Origin: Paenibacillus sp. JZ16
Lineage (GTDB): Bacteria; Bacillota; Bacilli; Paenibacillales; Paenibacillaceae
NCBI RefSeq assembly: GCF_015326965.1
Contig: NZ_CP017659.1
Location: 4,034,501-4,098,500, forward strand
Direction of reading: 5' to 3'
DNA: 64,000 nt
Shown here: positions 53,334 to 61,988 of the stretch, one piece after another
How positions within the stretch are numbered: position 1 is the first letter of the stretch
Layout: every line of letters begins with the position of its first letter
Translations under genes and position numbers: made by a program
Notes under the pieces: model-generated
What the model was told of the DNA's origin: nothing
Databases searched by the model: none
The model's input: the letters and a program-made list of their open reading frames with translations, nothing else

Positions 53334-54004
53334 GTTTTTCGCCCTATTACCATGTAAACGCCAAATATCAGTGTCCATATAAACACCGGACCTGAGGTGA
53401 TCGGATAGATGATAACGCTGAGTTTTGGAAGCAGCAGTGCTGCAGGTATGCCAATCGCTCCCCACAACCCTGCTGCTATGCCTATCCATGCCATGACCGG
53501 TTTCACAGTTTCTTCAGAGAGCGAGAGCAGTGCAATGCTAAGCAGGCTTATTCCGATCCAGGCTAGCATCATGGCAAAATCCCCGGCCATAATACCGAAC
53601 GCAAATAACCCGACACCCAAGGCGGCCGTCCCTGGGTCTTGCACCGAACCCCACTCCTTGGCCAGCACTGGGAGAACGGTTAATTCCATCGCGAGCACGA
53701 GCACCCATATCGTAATTGCCGCATTGAACAAGCGGGCAGCCATCATTGCAGCCGGGCGTCTACCGGCCATAGTCTCCCCGAGAGACAGTCCTCCAAGCCA
53801 TAATAATACAGCCGCCAGCATCAGGCTGTGATCCCATTGCCAATAGGTTAGCATGTCCGGAATCATCGAAATCACATGATGACCCGTCCAGGGATCGGTC
53901 GCAGGAGGGTGCATAAGTGTAGCAATAACAAACAGCGCTCCGCCCAATAAAATGCTGATGCCTGCATAACGGCTAACTTGCGTACGTTCCTTCCATTTGC
54001 TCAT
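53312..54004 (-). CDS. Hypothetical membrane protein, seven predicted helices
   Basis: 230 residues; AAGGTGG upstream of the ATG. Helices include AGISILLGGALFVIATLMHP, HSLMLAAVLLWLGGLSLGE, ITIWVLVLAMELTVLP, LGVGLFAFGIMAGDFAMMLAWIGISLLSIALL and a C-terminal pair. I do not recognise the family; the pattern resembles DUF4386-like membrane proteins only loosely. Convergent with the DUF418 gene and upstream in the same direction of nothing else. Confidence 0.7.
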   Translation of the reverse strand: MSKWKERTQVSRYAGISILLGGALFVIATLMHPPATDPWTGHHVISMIPDMLTYWQWDHSLMLAAVLLWLGGLSLGETMAGRRPAAMMAARLFNAAITIWVLVLAMELTVLPVLAKEWGSVQDPGTAALGVGLFAFGIMAGDFAMMLAWIGISLLSIALLSLSEETVKPVMAWIGIAAGLWGAIGIPAALLLPKLSVIIYPITSGPVFIWTLIFGVYMVIGRKTKKAGDL

Positions 54005-54142
54005 GAGGGATTCCCACCTTCTGCTTCGTCGTCTACTTATCCTTATACTTCCCGTTCCGTAATGAAACTAGAAGTTTGAGATTGTCCGGCGACTTTCCCC
54101 GTTTCAAGGAGCCTGATAGGTTCTTAGAAGCCCTGATCTCCA

Positions 54143-54949
54143 TCAAGCATATGCACGCAGCCGATCATCAATTAGACCCAGCAGCCATTCTCTTTCTCCA
54201 GGGACATCCTCTCTCAGCCTGGCTGCCGCTACGGGCAGCATCCACCGGTCGATATCCTCCAGCTTCGCACAGGATAAGCGGCAGTACTCGTTCAGATATA
54301 CTTTATTCCACAGCATGCGGGCCATCCGGAGCGGAAGCAGCAGGATGCCCGGTTGATCGTCCGGGTTAAACGGCGATTGGAACATCAGCGATGTCCTGGC
54401 GACGTCGCATAGCGGGTTACCTACATGGGCATTGTTCCAGTCGATCGCCCGGCATCCGTTCTCGGTGACAATCACATTGTCCGGGTGAAAGTCGCCATGG
54501 CAGATCGAATCGCCTTCCGGAAATGAATCCAGTACCTTGCATATAGCCTGGGCCTTTCCTTGCAGGATGCCGCTTGCATCAAGAATTGCATGCTCCAGCC
54601 TTTCTTTTTGCGACGGCAGCAAGGTTGTTGTGCAGCCATGCATCGCATGCTGGAGCCGTGCCATCTCACGGGCGCACTTCAATAGCTGAAGCGGTGACGA
54701 TTGAACCTGATGCAGCATCGACGGTCCTGTAACCCGTTCGTACACCAGCCCTGTTCGTCCCTCGATATCCATCATGTCAAAGACGGCAGGAGCAGGCACG
54801 CCCGCTTCGGCAACGATGCGGCCCATCTCCGCCTCATACGTCACCCATTCCGGCCGATACCCTTCATAATACAGCTTTAATGCCTGAGACTCTCCCCATT
54901 CATACACCTCTGCGCTCCTGCCTTTTCCAATCTGCGAACCCTTCTTCAA
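54143..54949 (-). CDS. APH-family phosphotransferase
   Basis: 268 residues with a protein-kinase-like fold: nucleotide loop IGKGRSAEVYEWG, catalytic CHGDFHPDNVIV (Asp about 168, Asn about 173) and Mg-binding AIDWNNAHVG. It belongs to the broad aminoglycoside phosphotransferase/choline-kinase-like family; many members phosphorylate metabolites, not drugs. Substrate unknown. It lies 24 bases after the end of the interrupted SnoaL-like gene in the same direction, so they may share a transcript. Confidence 0.85.
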   Translation of the reverse strand: MKKGSQIGKGRSAEVYEWGESQALKLYYEGYRPEWVTYEAEMGRIVAEAGVPAPAVFDMMDIEGRTGLVYERVTGPSMLHQVQSSPLQLLKCAREMARLQHAMHGCTTTLLPSQKERLEHAILDASGILQGKAQAICKVLDSFPEGDSICHGDFHPDNVIVTENGCRAIDWNNAHVGNPLCDVARTSLMFQSPFNPDDQPGILLLPLRMARMLWNKVYLNEYCRLSCAKLEDIDRWMLPVAAARLREDVPGEREWLLGLIDDRLRAYA

Positions 54950-54972
54950 AGCAATCCTCCGCTTTCTCTACT

Positions 54973-55428
54973 TCAGCTGGATTTTGATTTCGAACGCATC
55001 ACCAACCGCTGGATCCAACCTGGCTTCTGAATCCGGCAGTTATGAAATGCGGATATCTTCCATTCCCCGTTCACCTTGATCAGCACGTTGGTATTAATGG
55101 AAAAGCGGCCGGTGGGCGGCTTCTTATGATATCTAAGCTGCACCGCTCCCGTAGCCTAGGCTATCGCAAGCTCCGGGGTCAGGAACCGCAGCTGGGTCGA
55201 GGTTGGTCCCGCAACCAGCTTGGAGTCTCGCAGCACCCCATCCCACAGCTTCTGATGAACTTCATCGATCTCTTGGCGGCCTTTCAAGTGCTGTCCGCTA
55301 AACGTGACGTAATCCGCATCATCCGTAAAGCATTCCGCATAAGCCCGGCCATTCCCTTCTCCCCACGCCTTGGACAGCGAATCGAATAACGCTTGGATCG
55401 CCTGGCGATCCTCGTACGTTCCGTTCAT
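54973..55428 (-). pseudogene. SgcJ/EcaC-type SnoaL-like protein interrupted by an in-frame amber codon
   Basis: From ATG 55428 (AAAGGAG 10 bases upstream) the frame reads MNGTYEDRQAIQALFDSL ... YVTFSGQHLKGRQEI ... ELAIA, then TAG at 55158-55156, then continues in the same frame as ATGAVQLRYHKKP ... VNGEWKISAFHNCRI and stops at 54973. Both parts match one SnoaL-like domain of the SgcJ/EcaC family, where a residue such as His normally joins (V/I)A and ATGAV. So one substitution has split a 151-codon gene. It could be a young pseudogene, a sequencing error or amber readthrough; nothing in the window suggests recoding machinery. Confidence 0.85.
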
Positions 55429-55538
55429 CAGCCTCATCTCCTTTCCTTTCTTACTCTTTAAGCGGGATCACGAATCTTCTTTGAACATATTGTACGATAA
55501 TTCGGCCGAACTGAATTCCCGCCCCGGGATGAAAACGG

Positions 55539-55558
55539 ACTCGGTCTTGGGACCGAGT
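55539..55558. promoter_or_regulatory. Perfect hairpin in the region between the SnoaL-like and MerR genes
   Basis: ACTCGGTC-TTGG-GACCGAGT, 8-bp arms. It lies 105 bases before the MerR start and could be an operator or a small terminator; no T-tail is evident. Confidence 0.4.
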
Positions 55559-55662
55559 TGTTCCTTCAGATCCAGCGAACTGCGTTCTTTACGTAAGCAG
55601 GAGCGCGAGATATGATATCGTTATCCATGAGAGACCGAATCGTAAAGGAGGTTGCAGCCGGC

Positions 55663-56490
55663 ATGATGAAGATCAGCGCTTTTGCCAAGGTCAGCGGCAT
55701 TTCCATCAAAACATTGCGATATTATGATGAGCTGGGCCTATTGAAGCCGGCCCATACTGATGAACAAAGCGGATACCGTTACTATTCCGAGGAGCAGCTT
55801 CTGACCGTCAAGCGGATTGCCGCTTACAAGGAGCAGGGGTTTACCTTGGAACAGCTCAAGCCTTTTTTGGAAGAGGATATAGGAAGCGATATCGTAAAAA
55901 ACAAACTTGCGGATAAAATGACGGAGCTTCAGCATGCGATGCGGACCCTCCAGCTGCAGTTGGATGAGGTCAACAGCAGGATAACGCGCTTGGAACGATC
56001 CGAAGCAGGAAATCCAAGTGACCCCATTATCCGGGAAGTCCCCTCCCAGCGTGCCGCTTTCATTCGTGACCAAGTCCCCCGCAGCCAGCTATGTCTCTTG
56101 CTGGATGAGATTACGAAATACGCTGTCTCCAATGGAGAAGAGGAGGCCAGGCAGCTAACCATTCTTTGGCATGACCACGGCAGCGGGAATGCCGACATTG
56201 CCGACATCGAAGTCGCAGTTCCTATAATTAGGGACATACCTGCTAATGGGCGCATTCGCGTGGACTTTCTGCCGCAGCTGAAATCTGCCGCATCTCTTGT
56301 ACATCGTTGTGATCCGTACACCTACACCTGCCCCGTCGTACCCGAGCTCAGGGCATGGATTTCGTCACAAGGCCTCGTTCAGGCGGAATCGGAGCCGATC
56401 CGCGAGATCTATCTCACCTCGGATAAAGATATCTACGGCAAGAAGCGCCCTGCGGAATTGCTTATCCCCTTGCAAGGTAACGGGGAGTAA
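55663..56490 (+). CDS. MerR-family transcription regulator with effector-binding domain
   Basis: 275 residues from ATG 55663 (GGAGG 11 bases upstream). N-terminal MerR winged helix (MKISAFAKVSGISIKTLRYYDELGLLKPAHTDEQSGYRYYSEEQL), a coiled coil (about 75-115, ADKMTELQHAMRTLQLQLDEVNSRITRLERS) and a C-terminal GyrI/BmrR-like ligand domain ending in EPIREIYLTSDKD. Proteins of this build bind small hydrophobic drugs. The SDR gene 192 bases downstream has a MerR-type promoter and is the probable target. Confidence 0.93.
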   Translation: MMKISAFAKVSGISIKTLRYYDELGLLKPAHTDEQSGYRYYSEEQLLTVKRIAAYKEQGFTLEQLKPFLEEDIGSDIVKNKLADKMTELQHAMRTLQLQLDEVNSRITRLERSEAGNPSDPIIREVPSQRAAFIRDQVPRSQLCLLLDEITKYAVSNGEEEARQLTILWHDHGSGNADIADIEVAVPIIRDIPANGRIRVDFLPQLKSAASLVHRCDPYTYTCPVVPELRAWISSQGLVQAESEPIREIYLTSDKDIYGKKRPAELLIPLQGNGE

Positions 56491-56617
56491 CTCTTCCTTC
56501 CCGTGATAGGCTGTCGAAACGAACCTCGACCCCGTCTCCACTCGTACTTGCAGAAGCAGTAACCCCGGATGTCCTTTTTGTTCATGAAAAACGCTAGAAT
56601 AATTCTAAACCTCCCTC

Positions 56618-56649
56618 TTGACTCTCCCCTTAACAGGAGAGTGTACAGT
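56618..56649 (+). promoter_or_regulatory. MerR-type promoter of the SDR gene
   Basis: TTGACT (56618-56623) and TACAGT (56644-56649) are separated by 20 bases, longer than the normal 17, with the inverted repeat ACTCTCC-8 bases-GGAGAGT (56621-56642) in the spacer. This elongated spacer with central dyad is the hallmark of MerR-activated promoters. Confidence 0.88.
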
Positions 56650-56681
56650 AGCTTTAAATCGAACAAGAGGAGTGGGATTTC

Positions 56682-57446
56682 ATGAAACGATTGGAAAACA
56701 AAATCGCATTAGTTACAGGCGCAAGCCGAGGCATCGGCAAAGGAATCGCGCTTCGGTTAGCGGAAGAAGGGGCTCTGGTCATTGTCCATTACGGAACCCG
56801 CCGGGATGCGGCGGATCAGGTTGTCCAGACCATACAAGATCAGGGTGGGCGAGCTATCGCTTTAGGTGCCAAACTTGAATCGGTAGACGGCGTAAAAGGG
56901 CTGATTCATTCGCTGAAGGAGGAACTTCTTCGCGTAACGGGGGACAACCGTTTCGATATTCTGGTGAATAACGCAGGCATCGGAACCTCCAAGACCTTTG
57001 AAGAGACGACCGAGGAAAGCTTCGATGAGCTGCTTGCCGTAAATGTAAAAGCACCGTTCTTCTTGGTGCAGCAGGCCCTGCCGCTCCTGCGTGACGACGG
57101 GCGCATCGTCAACATTTCCTCCGGCGTTACGCGGATCGCCTACCCGCATATTATGGCTTACAACATCACCAAGGGAGCCGTCAATACGTTCACCTTGCAT
57201 CTCGCCAAGCTGCTCGGTCCACGCGGGATCACGGTGAATGCGGTTCTTCCTGGCATCGTGGATACGGATGTGAATGCTGCATGGCTGCATACGCCGGAAG
57301 GGCAGCAGCATGCCGCTGAGATGTCCGCGCTTGGCCGAATCGGTCAGCCGTCGGATATTGCGGATGTCGTAGCGTTTCTCGCATCAAGCGACGGGCGCTG
57401 GGTCACGGGGCAGATGGTCGATGCAACCGGCGGTTCTCATCTGTAA
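56682..57446 (+). CDS. SDR-family oxidoreductase
   Basis: 254-residue classical short-chain dehydrogenase; AGAGGAG 9 bases before the ATG. Cofactor motif TGASRGIGKG (about 13-22), NNAGIG (about 96), catalytic Ser in VNISSGV and YNITK (about 160). HYGTRRDAA after strand 2 suggests NADP preference. Substrate unknown. It is the predicted target of the MerR regulator, so it may act on a reactive carbonyl or drug sensed by it. Confidence 0.92.
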   Translation: MKRLENKIALVTGASRGIGKGIALRLAEEGALVIVHYGTRRDAADQVVQTIQDQGGRAIALGAKLESVDGVKGLIHSLKEELLRVTGDNRFDILVNNAGIGTSKTFEETTEESFDELLAVNVKAPFFLVQQALPLLRDDGRIVNISSGVTRIAYPHIMAYNITKGAVNTFTLHLAKLLGPRGITVNAVLPGIVDTDVNAAWLHTPEGQQHAAEMSALGRIGQPSDIADVVAFLASSDGRWVTGQMVDATGGSHL

Positions 57447-57500
57447 CGATATCAGGCAGCAGATCCCCCGAGGTTTATCCTTTCTGATATGTTAAAAAGA

Positions 57501-57545
57501 AGCGATCCTTGTTGGGCGTTAACGCCAGCAAGGATCGCTCTTATG
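57501..57545. terminator. Bidirectional terminator between the SDR and sigma-DUF1835 genes
   Basis: AGCGATCCTT pairs with AAGGATCGCT, with an inner GGCGTTAACGCC palindrome. On the minus strand the stem is followed by TCTTTTT, on the plus strand by CTTATG. Confidence 0.85.
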
Positions 57546-57608
57546 TTTATCTGCTGTTAATCTGATTCGCCACTCTGCTCAAGATCGCTTTTTTCCTATA
57601 TCTGCTGT

Positions 57609-59189
57609 TCAATCGGATTCAGCTATCCGCGCAACCGACTTCCGCTCCGGATCCCAGCGCCATGATGGAGCCTTGCCCCGCACATGCAGGCCTCCTACCC
57701 ATTTATCGATCGTTCCGGAGCAGGCATAGTCGGTCTTCCCGGCTAATACCCCATGCCCCACACTCGTCACTTGCAGCACCCGGTCTTGGAAATGCGGGAC
57801 GACCTGCTTGAAGTCCGGAAAAGGTGCTGTACCATCGATAACCAGCAACGAATCCGGGCCCTCCGTCATCTTCGCCAGGTAATACCAGAACTCCAGATCT
57901 CCCATTCCGAGTGTATGGAGCTTATCACCTACCTTTCGGAACAACTCATACGGCTTATGGATTCCGCCCGCTACAGCCTCTAACGTCGTCTTCTCGATGA
58001 TCCCGAGTCCATGGTTCACAGAGGGCAGCCGTGCCAGATGGGCTTCGAATGCATCTCTCGCAAAAGGCAGTGCCGAGGAATCCACCTCCAGCATGCGCTG
58101 ATGTCTTTCCGGCCCATCCGAGGTATAGCATTCCCACAACATGCTGCCCAGCCTAAGCTCTTCTTCTCCAATTGCATGCCATGTGCCCGATAAAGTCTCG
58201 AGCTGCTCCGTGCTAAGCTGCCCCAGCCCCCGAAAAAGCTCGACGCCCGGGTAGGCGCCAATGCACAGCAAACTCAGCTTCGTATTTCCCAGTGATTGTT
58301 CCTTAAACCAATGCAGCAAGTAGGCCAGCATGGTCTGGTCAAACAGATCATGCTCAAACCAGAGCACGATTTCATCATATTTTCGAAAATCCTGTAGCTT
58401 CCTCTCCTGCAACTCGCAGGTCTCGATATATTCCTTCTCCGGAATCCCGAGCGTTTGCTCCAAATACCGAGCTCTTGTTCTCCTATGATCCGGCTCGTCC
58501 ATCTTCGTAAAGACCGGACCAAACGAATATAGCTCCCTCCACACCAGGATATCTCCTTGAATGTTCCCTTGCTTCAGCTTATCCCCTACCGAATCCCCGT
58601 TAACGATATGCAGCATACGTTTTCCTCCCTCATACAGATCGGTGAACACCGATACAAAGTCGGCTACGTGCAGCGTGTTCTTCAGCTTCCGCCGGGCATC
58701 AAAGAGTCTCTTCTTCAAAGCCGGCAAGGATATATCCAAATATTGTGAGATCTCCCGCAAGCTGTAGCCTTGAAAATAATAGAGCTGGACCGCAATCCGC
58801 ATGCCGGGCGGCAAATCCGCGATCGTGGCATGCAGCTGGCGAATCATCTCTCTCTTTTCCACGACAAACTCCAAGCTCCGCTGGTCGCCAGCCGGCAATT
58901 CCATCTCATGCAGCGGTAACGTCTGCAATTGCTTACGGCGCCGGTCTCTGTAGCACTGCCGCTCCACGATCACTTTGAACCATCCGGGAAAGCGCCGGGG
59001 ATCCTGCAGCTTGTGCAGATTCGCAAATGCCTCCGTAAAGGCCTCCTGCACGGCATCTTCCGCCAAATAAGGATCCTGCAATTTATCGTAGGCTACGGCC
59101 AGCGCCATGCCGGTAAAATGCCGGACCAACCTTCCCTGGGCCTCCGCACTGCCCCGCCGGGCTTCCTCAATCCACTGGAACACGTTCAC
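57609..59189 (-). CDS. ECF-type sigma factor fused to DUF1835/DUF3658 domains
   Basis: 526 residues from GTG 59189 (GGGAGG upstream). Residues 1-175 form a sigma-70 region 2 (AYDKLQDPYLAEDAVQEAFTEAFANLHKLQDPRRFPGWFKVIV) and region 4 (LPPGMRIAVQLYYFQGYSLREISQYLDISLPALKKRLFDARRKL). From residue 192 (MLHIVNGDSVGDKL) the protein becomes a DUF1835 domain followed by a DUF3658-like part (NHGLGIIEKTTLEAVAGG). DUF1835 proteins normally stand alone and start exactly at MLHIVNGDS. An ATG at that point (58616) has GGAGG 8 bases upstream inside the sigma coding part, so a separate 335-residue product is likely as well. The DUF1835 part may regulate the sigma part; function unknown. Confidence 0.88.
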   Translation of the reverse strand: MNVFQWIEEARRGSAEAQGRLVRHFTGMALAVAYDKLQDPYLAEDAVQEAFTEAFANLHKLQDPRRFPGWFKVIVERQCYRDRRRKQLQTLPLHEMELPAGDQRSLEFVVEKREMIRQLHATIADLPPGMRIAVQLYYFQGYSLREISQYLDISLPALKKRLFDARRKLKNTLHVADFVSVFTDLYEGGKRMLHIVNGDSVGDKLKQGNIQGDILVWRELYSFGPVFTKMDEPDHRRTRARYLEQTLGIPEKEYIETCELQERKLQDFRKYDEIVLWFEHDLFDQTMLAYLLHWFKEQSLGNTKLSLLCIGAYPGVELFRGLGQLSTEQLETLSGTWHAIGEEELRLGSMLWECYTSDGPERHQRMLEVDSSALPFARDAFEAHLARLPSVNHGLGIIEKTTLEAVAGGIHKPYELFRKVGDKLHTLGMGDLEFWYYLAKMTEGPDSLLVIDGTAPFPDFKQVVPHFQDRVLQVTSVGHGVLAGKTDYACSGTIDKWVGGLHVRGKAPSWRWDPERKSVARIAESD

Positions 59190-59454
59190 TAAAACCTCCC
59201 TTCATGGTGTCTCTATCCCTTAAGTGCCGATCTGAACGAAAAAGGTTACCTCTCTTCAGGAATTCTGCACCGGATGGATGATATATCGAAAATTCTCCAT
59301 CGCCTTCGCCGGCGCCTCCCAGGCCCGATTCAGACCACCCGATTCCTCTTGACATTCACTTAACACCTGTGTGATGATACTCTTCAAATCATCTTGTTCT
59401 CTCTTTACATCCGAAAAGAGCTGCGCAGATGAATTTAAGAACAACATACCACAC

Positions 59455-59746
59455 GGCTATGAGAAGAAATAGTAGCTTATCTCTTGAGGTCCAAGCGAAC
59501 CGGCGAATGGTGCGAGGCCCGGTACCCCGGAATGAGTGAATGGATCTTCTCGCTTCAACCCGAACCTTTCGGCTGTGCCGGAGCAGTAGGCCTTGACGGC
59601 TCTCCACCGTTACTTTGGGAGATATGGCAGGAATAATAATGGTGTTTTTCCCCATTTCCACGTCATGCTAAAGAGCGACAGTATAGTCGAATTCGGGTGG
59701 TACCGCGGAGTTACACTTCGTCCCATAGAGGGATGAGGTGTTTTTG
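59455..59746 (+). ncRNA. T-box leader, tryptophan specifier, upstream of trpS
   Basis: Stem I begins near 59460 (GAGAAG pairing with CTTCTC), with GGCGAATGGTGCGAGGCCC as the apical part and the specifier in GAA-TGG-ATC (59541-59543), i.e. tryptophan. The T-box sequence GGGTGGTACCGCGG lies at 59695-59708 and a terminator with TTTTT tail at 59713-59745. Uncharged tRNA-Trp should permit readthrough into trpS. The stretch 59190-59454 shows no convincing gene. Confidence 0.95.
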
Positions 59747-59778
59747 TGTTGTTCGCAAACCATTAGGAGGTGTTTTTT

Positions 59779-60762
59779 ATGCAACGATTATTGTCAGGCA
59801 TCAAGCCGAGCGGGGATTTGAATATTGGCGGATATGGAGGTGCGCTCCGTCAATATGTGAAGCTGCAGCATGAGTATGAGTCCTATTTCTTCGTGCCGGA
59901 TCTGCATGCGATCACGGTCTATCAGGATCCCATGGAGCTGCACCAGCGCACGCGGGACATTGCCGCTCTGTACATTGCGTCAGGCATTGACCCCGATAAA
60001 GCGACGATCTTTCTGCAATCCCAGGTCCCCGCGCATGTAGAGCTCGGGTGGTTGCTGGAGACGCAGGCGCATTTTGGTGAATTAAAGCGGATGACCCAAT
60101 TCAAGGAGAAATCGGAAGGTCAAGAAACGGTCAGCTCGGCGCTCTTCACGTATCCCGTCCTGATGGCTGCCGATGTGCTGCTCTATCAGGCAACGCATGT
60201 GCCTGTCGGCGACGACCAGAAGCAGCATTTGGAACTGACCCGCGATATGGCCGAACGCTTCAACAACCGGTATGGACGCACGTTTACGGTGCCTGAACCG
60301 ATCATTCAGGATATTGGCTCCCGCATCATGGGTCTTGACGACCCGTCCAAGAAGATGAGCAAGAGCAATCCGAACAAAAACAGCTGTGTCCACATGATGG
60401 ATACGCCGGAGGATATCCGCAAGAAATTCTCGAAGGCCGTTACCGACTCAGACGGCGAGGTCCGGCATGACTGGGAGCAGAAGCCGGCGGTCAGCAATCT
60501 GATCGAGATTTATTCGGTATTCTCCGAGGAAGCCATCTCCGTCATCGAGAAACGGTATGAAGGCCAAGGATACGGCACGTTCAAGAAGGAATTAGCCGAA
60601 GTCGTCATCGAGAAACTTCAACCGATCCAGGAGAGGTTCCATCAAATCGTGAATTCCTCCGAGCTAGATCGCATTTTGATGGACGGAGCGAAGCGGGCTT
60701 CAGAAACCGCAGGCCCAACACTGCTTGCCGCCAAGAAAGCGATGGGATTGGTCACGTTCTGA
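59779..60762 (+). CDS. trpS: Tryptophanyl-tRNA synthetase
   Basis: Charges tRNA-Trp. ATG 59779 chosen because AGGAGG lies 8 bases upstream; an in-frame GTG overlaps that site. 327 residues. The class I KMSKS loop is KKMSKSNPNK (192-196). The HIGH-like segment reads SGDLNIGGYGGALRQ, where common TrpRS have a TLGNY-type sequence, a noticeable variation seen near the ATP site. Other core motifs (DLHAITV, FLQSQVPAH, LMAADVLLYQATHVPVGDDQKQHLE) are intact. Regulated by the Trp T-box upstream. The variant signature leaves open that this is the second, non-housekeeping TrpRS of the genome. Confidence 0.95.
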   Translation: MQRLLSGIKPSGDLNIGGYGGALRQYVKLQHEYESYFFVPDLHAITVYQDPMELHQRTRDIAALYIASGIDPDKATIFLQSQVPAHVELGWLLETQAHFGELKRMTQFKEKSEGQETVSSALFTYPVLMAADVLLYQATHVPVGDDQKQHLELTRDMAERFNNRYGRTFTVPEPIIQDIGSRIMGLDDPSKKMSKSNPNKNSCVHMMDTPEDIRKKFSKAVTDSDGEVRHDWEQKPAVSNLIEIYSVFSEEAISVIEKRYEGQGYGTFKKELAEVVIEKLQPIQERFHQIVNSSELDRILMDGAKRASETAGPTLLAAKKAMGLVTF

Positions 60763-60771
60763 AAGAACCGA

Positions 60772-60839
60772 GAGGGCGTCCCTTAATATCTGCATCCTGC
60801 TTCAGGAATCAGGTTAAGGGGCGCCCTGCTTATTTTTTA
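60772..60839. terminator. Terminator between trpS and the convergent ABC-2 permease gene
   Basis: AGGGCGTCCCTTAA pairs with TTAAGGGGCGCCCT around a 27-base loop with its own small hairpin, followed by TATTTTTTAT on the plus strand. Confidence 0.8.
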
Positions 60840-61988
60840 TACATAGCTCTGCGTATCTCTATTTCTTCCAAACTTGTAGGTTGCAATCAGCGATAAGGCC
60901 AAGGCAAAGGCCAGTAGAATCGCCACATTCAACATAATGTCGGTCAACGCGCTTCCTTGTTGAAGCTTGCCGAACGTATCGAGCAGCCAATACTGCGGCA
61001 GGAAATCGGCGATTCGCTGAATCGCTTCGGGCATCACGGTAAGCGGGAATACACACCCCGCCAGCAGCGAAGTCGGCATGATCACCATCGTCTGGATTCC
61101 GTTCGCCATCATGGTGCTGTCCGAGAACGCGACAATGACCTGCGATAAACTGACCGCGACCAGAGCGAACAGCGACAGAATCAAGAACATCTGCCAGAGC
61201 GGAAGGCCAGGCTCGATATGAAAGAACCGGGTCATGACAAACAAGGTGGCCGCAATCTGGATCATCATCAGAACGATGTTCACGATGGCATTCGAGAAGA
61301 CGTAACTGCGGGCCGTAATAGGCGACGATAAGAGTCTATAGTACGTACGGTTCTCTCGATCCCGGATCGTTAATGCTGATAGATTCACGGCGGAGAATAA
61401 CATGAACACAACCAAGTAACCAATCGTCCGGTTGGTCATATCATGATTGACCGATTGATCCGCGACCGTAGTCGTGGACAATTGAAACGTTGAACTCCGA
61501 TAACCGCTGTATAATTCGTTAAATGCGGAGGCATCGCCACCCGCCATAACCCCCATGGAGGAGATATTCCGGATGTACGCGTTCAGATACGCTTTGACAT
61601 ACCCCGTAACCTGAGCTCCCTTAATCGACTCGATCCGGACCGGCTCGGGTGCCCCCCGAATTACGCTCTGCGCAAACCCCTCGGGGAAAATCAGCACCGC
61701 ATCCAGTTCACCCGACACAACCAAGTCATCCGCTTCCGACTCCCTAATGACTGATGCCTCGGTATGCTCCAAATGAGCAACAAAATCGATCGTATCTTGC
61801 GTGACCTTCTGTTCGATATCGTGATTCACGATGCCAATGTTAACGGAAGTCTCTCCAGAACCCTTGTAGATTAAGGTGGATAGCAGAATACCGACAATAG
61901 GAAGCGCGATAACGAGCAGCAGATTTTTATAATCCTTCAACGAGGTCAATATCGTCTTTCGAATGAGCCAGAGCATATCCTTCATCAT
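60837..61988 (-). CDS. ABC-2 type exporter permease
   Basis: 383 residues. N-terminal membrane helix (LLLVIALPIVGILLSTLIYKG), an extracytoplasmic domain of about 150 residues, then five helices (TIGYLVVFMLFSAVNLSALTIRDRENRTYYRLLSSPITARSYV and following), the YhgE/NatB-like ABC-2 layout. The ATG overlaps the TAA of the preceding permease gene (TAATG), so the two are coupled and probably form a heterodimeric channel with the ATPase at the window end. Confidence 0.92.
   Translation of the reverse strand: MMKDMLWLIRKTILTSLKDYKNLLLVIALPIVGILLSTLIYKGSGETSVNIGIVNHDIEQKVTQDTIDFVAHLEHTEASVIRESEADDLVVSGELDAVLIFPEGFAQSVIRGAPEPVRIESIKGAQVTGYVKAYLNAYIRNISSMGVMAGGDASAFNELYSGYRSSTFQLSTTTVADQSVNHDMTNRTIGYLVVFMLFSAVNLSALTIRDRENRTYYRLLSSPITARSYVFSNAIVNIVLMMIQIAATLFVMTRFFHIEPGLPLWQMFLILSLFALVAVSLSQVIVAFSDSTMMANGIQTMVIMPTSLLAGCVFPLTVMPEAIQRIADFLPQYWLLDTFGKLQQGSALTDIMLNVAILLAFALALSLIATYKFGRNRDTQSYV

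Noticed and set aside
59256..59447. A 63-codon minus-strand frame in the gap before the trpS T-box
   Set aside because: Composition is protein-like (KREQDDLKSIITQVLSECQEE), but there is no ribosome site or homology I can recognise; could be a remnant, not listed as a gene.
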